Origin: Sparassis latifolia
Taxonomy: Eukaryota > Basidiomycota > Agaricomycetes > Polyporales > Sparassidaceae
Direction: 5' to 3'
Assembly: GCA_018466975.1 (NCBI GenBank)
Contig: JAENRS010000022.1
Location: 62,001 to 126,000 of the forward strand
Length of the DNA: 64,000 nucleotides
How positions within the stretch are numbered: position 1 is the stretch's first letter; each line of letters starts with the position of its first letter. The notes under the pieces were generated by a model. It made no database searches. It was not told the DNA's origin and saw only the letters and a program-made list of their open reading frames with translations. Position numbers and translations under genes: made by a program. Positions 57,491 through 64,000 of the stretch are shown one piece after another.

Positions 57491-58959
57491 GCCCAATACC
57501 GATCACGAGCTCGTAGCGACTGAGTACGCCACATTCCGTGATGGAGACTGACATCCGTGACTTACTTGACACGTCCTTATAGACTCGGGAGGGCCACAAT
57601 TCCAATCAGGCGGGAGTCCACTACAGGTACAGAATTCACCGCCGGATTTGGCATTTAACCACGGAGGAAATAGAAGTATTGCAAAGTTGAGACGAAGCGG
57701 GTGGAGTTCAGAGCAGTTGAGAAATCCGAGAAACACGAGGCAGGGAACCTCGGAAGGTCTGAAAGGAAAGGCTATGATCTCATTCCCTCGTGTCATGTCG
57801 ATGCAGAACAAATTCGGAATCATCTGTGATTTGAATTAGTGGAGTGGCTAATGGCAAGCTTAAGTAGGCTCATAGATACAGCCTCTAGTTACCCTGAGGA
57901 AGACAGTCGTTCCTTTGTAATAGAAATGGCATTGAAGTAACCATAGGGTACTTCAGACTCGGCCCATCTGGTCTACGTCCAACGTTCAACGGGTCCATCT
58001 TGCCTTCATTTGGAATATTTACATTGAGCAGCACCGAGTTGTAGATTTGTCAAGCAAGGTTTATCTTCCTTTCTGGCCCATACAACTCTACCGCGCTCGA
58101 TACAACGCATAGGTCACCGGTCACCTTACACGCGCGGCGTCCAGGGCCAATTTGCCCACGTCCAACATCCTCACCATGCGCTGAGCACGCGCCACGTCGG
58201 CTTTGCTATGGTGCCCGACCGTCGAACGTGTTCATTTGTCCTTGCACACAGTGTCTTTTCTCAATGCAATTCTTGCTTTCACCCCGAACTCAATCCGCTT
58301 CGTGCACGGCGGCTTAGTTTCATAGCATCCTTCGGTGGCATGCCAGTGCCAAACCCGCCGATGAGTCTAAAGTGCCAACATGGTTCGGACTTGCCTTGAG
58401 ATGGACATGCCTGACACTGGTAGGATGTGGTCCTCCGAGTCGAGAAGGACGTGTCAACACATGTGAAGGACGCCTCCATTTCGAAATGGAGCATTCCAGG
58501 TCAGTATGAATTCCAGGTCAGTATCAGGATACGCGTGAATCGCCAATCGATTTGTTGGTGAGCTTGTATATACGCCGATTAGATGTGGAGACCATTTTGA
58601 CTTCATTGGAGAGGTGGCTATGAACAGACTGTTTCAAGACTGACGATATTAATTAGTCTCTGTATTCAGTGATAAATTGTTCTCCAACTCGACCGTGATA
58701 TTCCGGTGAGGACTTGCCCTCTGTGACCGATTGTCATCTTGGATTGCCATCAACGATTGTCATTCCCTCCAGGATGGGTAAGACCCCAAAGGACCGTGTT
58801 GTCTCACCTCCAGAACCTTGTTTCGAAGACGCCTACTTCCGTTCCATCGGGAATACACCTCTTGTACAATCCGTCGTCTGGTGTAATCCTGTTCAGGTTA
58901 AAAGACCCGGTAGAGTTTATTGATTATTTCCTCACATCGAAGAATGCTCTCACACGGAA
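57491..58959. other. Spacer between paralogues B and C, no gene seen
   Basis: Short frames only (57503-57823 minus, 58208-58399 plus and others), none with domain or splice support. Confidence 0.4.
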
Positions 58960-58996
58960 CTTTGCGCTTCGCAGTCACGGCTACAGGTATAAAACA
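58960..58996 (+). promoter_or_regulatory. TATA-type promoter of paralogue C
   Basis: Plus strand reads TTTGCGCTTCGCAGTCACGG then CTACAGGTATAAAACAATGCC. TATAAAA is at 58988-58994, 76 bases before the ATG at 59070. Matches the blocks before A and B. Confidence 0.65.
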
Positions 58997-59069
58997 ATGC
59001 CAATGAGCGAAGTGCCTCCTTCATTCCCCCATCAACCATTGCCAACGTTTTCGTCCACATCTTGCTGTC

Positions 59070-60024
59070 ATGTCTGATTCCATTGAAGCCCGCCTTCACT
59101 TCATCGAGAACTTGAATATCCCTGCCCTCCGTAAGGGTTCTAAGCGGGCTGCCAAAGGGTCCGGTGCTGTCAATGCCGGCTCGACCCAGTCATTTGTTGG
59201 AAATCTATCGGAGCTCAACAAGGTCGGTACTCTGAAACTGACGAAACTCACCTTCCTCACCATCTACTGTCACAGGAGGATGTCTTGAACTCCACACTGC
59301 TTGCCCAGCTCGCCGCTAACACGGCTAGCCCGGATGATAAGACCAAATGGTACAAGAAGTACAAGGAGGTCCTCGAAAATGTTGGATGGGTTGTCTCAGA
59401 CTTCACGTATGCACGCATTCGCATTGCTTTCATGCAATTATCTCGTTCCTGACGTCTTGGATGCAGGTTCAAAGAGCTTGACAATGCCAACACTTATGGC
59501 TCTGTCGATCAAGCCATCCTTGCCATTTTGAAGGGTTATCTTGAGGGTAACGCGCTGGAGGTTTTCAAGGCCACGATTGACGCCATGAAAAATCCCGTCA
59601 ACAACGGCGCTAACAACTTGTTCCAAACGAATGCCTGGAAGGGGCAAAGTGCTGATTTCCTGGTTGGTGTGGCCACGTGCGTACAGTGTTTGCATCTTAG
59701 TCAATCATCGCTCATGTACACTCATCAAATTTACGTCGCAGTGAAACTAACAATGATGTCCAGTTCCGTATCGGAACCTACACTTATCAGGCTCAGGGTG
59801 CCCGTGGCAACGTGCTCTTCTTCAAATTTGGCCACGAAAGTGTCAAGTTCATGTACTGTATGTTGTGTGGTGCCTCTCGCATGATCATTGACCTCATAGA
59901 TGGTGAAGCCACACAGAACATGGTATTGAACGAGAAGATATACGCGAAGGTCAGGGACGCGGTGATCAATAAGCTGGGTGGCCACATCGAGAAGTACATC
60001 GACGACCTGGATATTGGATTATGA
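59070..60024 (+). CDS. Paralogue family member C (244 aa), function unknown
   Basis: Exons 59070-59222, 59276-59406, 59467-59676, 59742-59857 and 59900-60024 splice in frame to 244 residues. The protein opens MSDSIEARLHFIENLNIPAL with a lysine-rich insert (KGSKRAAKGSG). It shares EDVLNSTLLAQLAANTASP, WYKKYKEVLENVGWVVSDF, NTYGSVDQAILAILKGYLEG, ATIDAMKNPVNNGANNLF, FRIGTYTYQAQGARGN and MVLNEKIYAKVRDAVINKLG with A and B, and ends DDLDIGL. Exons 2 and 3 have the same lengths (131 and 210 bases) as in A. It is the more diverged, inverted member and was probably the older copy. Confidence 0.85.
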
Positions 60025-61107
60025 TTCCGATACTCCGTCCGGAGTGCTCGGTGTCTTTGAATCTTCACAACGCCTCACGCAGGGAGAAGTATCTTGGAAT
60101 GAGCGCGTGTATTTTTTCGAAGAGGCGTCGTTGTACTGTTAGCTGCGAAATTGATGTATACGGTTGTTTCACGCATGACACCTTGCTTTTGGGTCAGTTG
60201 TGGGGTGAAAATGTGCTTGATAGTACAGTAAGCCAGTGAGGGAGACGCACCTCCCTTCTGTATCGTCGCAAGATTTCCCGCGATGAGTCCCTTAATCGAC
60301 GAATAGTGTGGGTTCATTATTTCCAGCCTACTAGTATCGGCCTCATGTAATCACCAACGGGTTACTAGTTATAGATTACGACAGCCTCGATTCAAACCAG
60401 TTGCACACAACAGGCTGAATGCACACTCGCCAAGCCGCACAGATTTGACCAAGCACCTCACAAAGCTGTTCCTTATCACTTTCGCCGGTATCTTCACTCG
60501 TAATTCTGCGTGCTGAGATACCAATCTCAGAGAATGAAGGCGGGGATATCTTCCATCTCTGAGCTGCTGGACCTGACCAGCTGAATCGCCGATGATAGTA
60601 TGACGACGGTCGAGTAGACATCAACTGCACACCCAAATCCACGCAGTGGGCGTAATGAAACTTCCCGGGGCTTTCGTAGACGCTGTCCGGGCGACATCCG
60701 GCATGTGTGTCCAGCGACGCGATCCAAGCATCGAAGTGATCTACATGCCACACTAAGCAGTTCAGAGTGGTTGAGACCGGCCCGTACTAGACATAGAAGT
60801 CGCGAAGCCCTCCTCAATTCAGCGCAGGTATCTCAATTAAGCAGATGTACCATCCGGTGTTCAATGCTCCTCAGGCATCAGTCAGACATCAGCAGTATTG
60901 TTATTTCTGGCAACTGATTGAACATACCAGCACCACATGGACAGTTTCGTTTTGTAGGGAGCGAAGTGCGGCGCCCTCATACAAGTCTTCTGAATTAGCC
61001 AAATCGCTGCCGGTGACAATACGATTTGCATGCGCAGCACGCAATCTACTGCGATCATACACGCGTATGCTACATCTCTGCAAGAAGGCAGAAGTGTGCG
61101 TGGTATT
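60025..61107. other. Intergenic with one possible minus-strand frame (60376-60753)
   Basis: The frame 60376-60753 minus is open for 125 codons and reads protein-like (HAGCRPDSVYESPGKFHYA; EQLCEVLGQICAAWRVCIQP), but no family was recognised and no splice partner found. It could be a fragment of a gene. Confidence 0.3.
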
Positions 61108-61764
61108 TCAATCCGAGGGTATGAGCTCGATCACGCACGCGACGAGGCTCTTCATGACCTCCGCCTTCTGCCTGCCGACGGCGAGCACCTCCTCATGCGA
61201 CGCGACCTCTGATTCCGGGGTCTCGATACGCCTCCCCTCGAGTTGTATGACGGGTCAGAGCGCGACATGTACGCACACGGCGGCGGGACGCACCTCGGCA
61301 CGTACCTCCTCCTTGATACTGCGATAGCGGTCCGGGATCACGACGGCGTTGGTGACAAGGCTGAGAACGAGCACCTCTACGCCCTCCTCGCGCACCGCGA
61401 GGACCTCAGGGACAGTGCTCATACCGACGACGACGGCGCCCGCAGCGCGCAGGAAGCGGCCCTCCGCACGCGTCTCGTACGTTGGCCCGGAGACCAACGA
61501 GTATGTGCCCTCCGCGAACACGCTCTCTGGGGGCGCAGTGAATGCGCAGCGCCGGGGAGTACGCGTTGGAGAGTGGGAGGAAACGAGGGTGGTCCAGTGA
61601 GACCAGGGGTCCGAAGAGTGCGTTAAGCGGGCGGGCCATGTTTGCGATCGCGAAATGATCATGAACGACAACGAATACCGACCGAGAGCATTAGTAAGTA
61701 TTTGGGGAGGCAAAAGTGGTCCCGACGGAAATGTTATGGTTCAATGCTCCGGCTGCGTTAGTTA
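61108..61764 (-). pseudogene. Purine nucleoside phosphorylase, 5'-truncated and frame-broken
   Basis: The enzyme cleaves purine nucleosides with phosphate in purine salvage. Family motifs are visible in order on the minus strand: TNAAGALNHNISVG, VVHDHFAIANMARPLN, FLPLSNAYSPALR, EGTYSLVSGPTYET, VGMSTVPEVLAV, LVTNAVV, and the C-terminal SHEEVLAVGRQKAEV ending at 61108. Upstream, the N-terminal phosphate-binding half is missing. The first intron lacks an AG acceptor after a TACTAAT branch-like site (61690-61696), where CTCTCGG stands in for an expected CAG. Near 61541-61552 the frame shifts by a two-base loss in a GC repeat. These lesions mark a decayed gene. Confidence 0.8.
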
Positions 61765-62167
61765 CTGCAAAGTGTGCACTGACCGAGCAATTATAGTAGC
61801 GACTATCTGTTGAGAAAATCGGTATATGACGTCCATGTTCAGCAGCAGCTTGACCCAATATTAGCGATCCATATCGCCGGGATGCTCTGCAGGAACGCAT
61901 CAACCTCGATTGCTCGATCATCGCCTCTTTGATCCTCTACTCAGATCTGCCTCAACAGGCTACCGCTGGGCACGAGATGTCGTAGCACCATCCGGTCTGT
62001 ACTCCTGCTTCTTATGAGTCAGATACTGGCGGGCTGTAGCGTGCTACGCTATACGTACATCACGTCACTTGTGCTTCGAATTGCAGTATACCCTAGCTCG
62101 TTCATACTCGACGCGATGGATAGAAAGTAAGCTGATACTGAGGTAAGACGACGAGGAGGAAGATCCT

Positions 62168-64000
62168 CTGCAAGGGTGGTTTCGTACTAGGCTCCTCCCG
62201 CGTCCACACCACCGTGAGGTGCTAACGGTGTACCATTCGAGGGCTTTCGTACGCAGGGTTTTCTATCGCAAGTTTTGAGAGTGGAGCCTATACAACGTCA
62301 GCGTGATGTATTACGGAGCCAATGAAGGGGAGAAGTCGAGGAATCGGTACTGCCAGTGAGGCTGGCAGCAGACCCAACAGTCGAAGAACAAACAGTGCAG
62401 GAAGCAGGGAAAGTAAAGGCCCACCTGGTCGAAAGCACAACATTATGGCTGCAACTCTCCGTCGAGACCGACAAAAATCCGAACCACCAACGGTCAACGT
62501 TACACAGATTCGATGTGTGCTGCCCATCTGACCGTACCACTACATTTTATTTCACGTTGAACAGATAGAGAGGACCACGCCTCGAAATTCTCCGATTGTT
62601 TCAACCGCGTCCTCCCGCGCGGCCACCATCTGCGTGTAAGGATATGTCGTCAAAGGGAAACTCACCTCTCGCAAAGTCGGGACTGGAGGCGATGCACCGA
62701 CACTCGCAATTGATATGAACCGCAGTCCTTCAGGCCGTAGTTGCTGTGGAAGAGACACGCAACGCTGAACGCAACCCTTGTCCAGCACACGCAAAGGCGA
62801 GACTAAATTCGGTGACTTTCATAAATCAATATTAGTTTCGCAAGCCATAAGACAGTGCACAATGGAAGATCAACTATGGATACAAATGAATGAGGTAACC
62901 CAAAAAAACCATCGCAGCCCCTTGAAGGCCTTCTGATAAGCGAGTAATATATGCTCATGCGAGCGACTGTGTCTTAGAAGGCAACCAGGCCTGCACGGAG
63001 CGCAGCCTCTGGCACTTGCGCCATACAACGAGCACCGTCTAATTGCAAGATTCATGAAGCAGACCAAGTAGCACAATAGGGCGTCAGCACTTACGGTAAG
63101 CCACTGCTTCACAACCCGCAGTTTTTCCTGTTTTCGTCCAGCGTCAGGTTCATCGTGTTGATAAACACGATCATCGAGCTCGAGTGTTGACACGTCATCG
63201 TTTGAAGTAGCGCCAAACACGTTCGAGGGCAACTGTGGAGGCAGACAGAAAAAAGTAACACTGTCAGTTACTGCGTACATGTAATATCGTCCATTCGTAC
63301 CAGAGAGATCGGCGGCGGCGAGTCCAGTATCGTGTCCTCGGTGTCATCCCCATACTCGGCACCCTGAACAACATGTACGAACGTGTACCTGTTTTGAGGA
63401 AATCGTAAAGTCGTATACGACGCACCACGACACGTTCCAGTCGGTCATAGCGCCGCCCAGTTCTCGGGTATGGATGATACCTGAAACAACTTCGAGAGCT
63501 ATACGGGGGAAGTCTAGGATAATGGTCCATGAAGACACAGAAAACGAGCGGGCAAGCGTAAAAATATCCAGAGTATCCAATGCTGTATCCAATTACCAGA
63601 CTCGAGATGCCGCGATGCTCGATGGCGGGAGCAACGACACCAGAGGTGGACGGCAAATGCAGAGGAAAGGGCCAGGGCAGACGTCTTAGGATTGAAGGTG
63701 ATAGTTTGAAAGAGAGAGCACAACCCTGGCGACGCTCATTAAATAGCTCGGCAAGGTCATGGGAGAAGTAGCCATTTCGTAAAAATGGCGGCTTTCGAAG
63801 CTGATTTGGGTTAGCGGGCATGCTGTTACAGCGACGCGACATTCCTTGACATAACCGCCGTGCTCTCATTTCTGACTCCGCGCCTGTGCATATACCTCCG
63901 TGCTCGACGATCGGCCTCCGCGATCATGTCGAACAGCTCTTGGAGTGGAATATGGGCGATAGAGACGACCATACAGCTAAATTTATTCGAGAGTGCATGG
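62168..64000 (-). repeat. Copy 2 of the 1.8-kb inverted duplication (runs off the window)
   Basis: The reverse complement matches 20264-22073. The match continues to the last base, so the duplication probably extends beyond the window. This copy lacks the 30-base tandem expansion found in copy 1. Confidence 0.85.
62955..63530 (-). CDS. Undescribed small four-exon gene, copy 2 (119 aa)
   Basis: Exons 63530-63481, 63388-63301, 63232-63095 and 63038-62955 use the same splice sites as copy 1 (introns 92, 68, 56 bp) and stay open. The product differs from copy 1 by scattered substitutions (for example DESD to DEPD) and has one GVFGATSNDD-type unit instead of two. It ends three residues later (KTQSLA) because copy 1 has TAG where copy 2 has TCG. 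Several changes between the copies in exon 2 are synonymous. No function can be assigned. Confidence 0.65.

Overview
The window comes from a filamentous basidiomycete, most likely a wood-decay Agaricomycete of the Polyporales type. The evidence is genes cut by many 42-70 bp GT-AG introns, a complete FKS1-type beta-1,3-glucan synthase, a TFIIIC subunit-6 homologue, an A1 aspartic protease, a BTB protein and a MYND-finger protein of basidiomycete style. Dense transposon debris lies between the genes. No tRNA, rRNA or CRISPR array was seen. The organism is inferred from gene style, not from a marker gene.

Layout. 1-3043: one long multi-exon nuclear-looking gene of unknown function with a SAP-like segment, 5' end outside the window. 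3.4-5.0 kb: a nest of small elements (hAT-type MITE, tandemly duplicated, beside a fold-back structure with another MITE at its centre). 5.2-16.7 kb: gene-rich block with a MYND protein, a secreted ferritin-like (Rds1-type) protein, a coiled-coil/proline-rich protein, an endonuclease/exonuclease/phosphatase enzyme and an AAA ATPase. 16.7-20.2 kb: no convincing gene. 20.3-22.1 kb: first copy of a 1.8-kb segment that recurs inverted at 62.2-64.0 kb; each copy carries an intact four-exon small gene that I do not recognise. 22.6-24.3 kb: 191-bp direct repeats enclosing a MITE and a cluster of a GGGACACGC motif. 24.5-30.5 kb: FKS1. 31.7-39.6 kb: BTB protein, two-TM coiled-coil protein, aspartic protease (frame problem), TFIIIC subunit 6 and a 120-residue protein. 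40.0-45.5 kb: Ty1/copia retrotransposon inserted in an older TIR element, both with clear target-site duplications. 46.2-50.7 kb: a small probably mitochondrial protein, a decayed Tc1/mariner element, a PIF/Harbinger-like MITE and a 646-residue low-complexity protein. 53.4-60.0 kb: three intact paralogues (244 residues for the two fully modelled) of one family, two in tandem on the minus strand and one on the plus strand, sharing a TATA promoter at the same distance from the ATG. 61.1-61.8 kb: decayed purine nucleoside phosphorylase.

The housekeeping genes (FKS1, TFIIIC, EEP enzyme, AAA ATPase) do not form one pathway. The noteworthy parts are the accessory ones: the inverted duplication with its small gene, the three-paralogue cluster, the clustered palindromic motif and the nested transposons. 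Several otherwise good genes (MYND, AAA, aspartic protease) show one-base frame discordances, often at short mononucleotide runs, so consensus errors must be separated from real decay.
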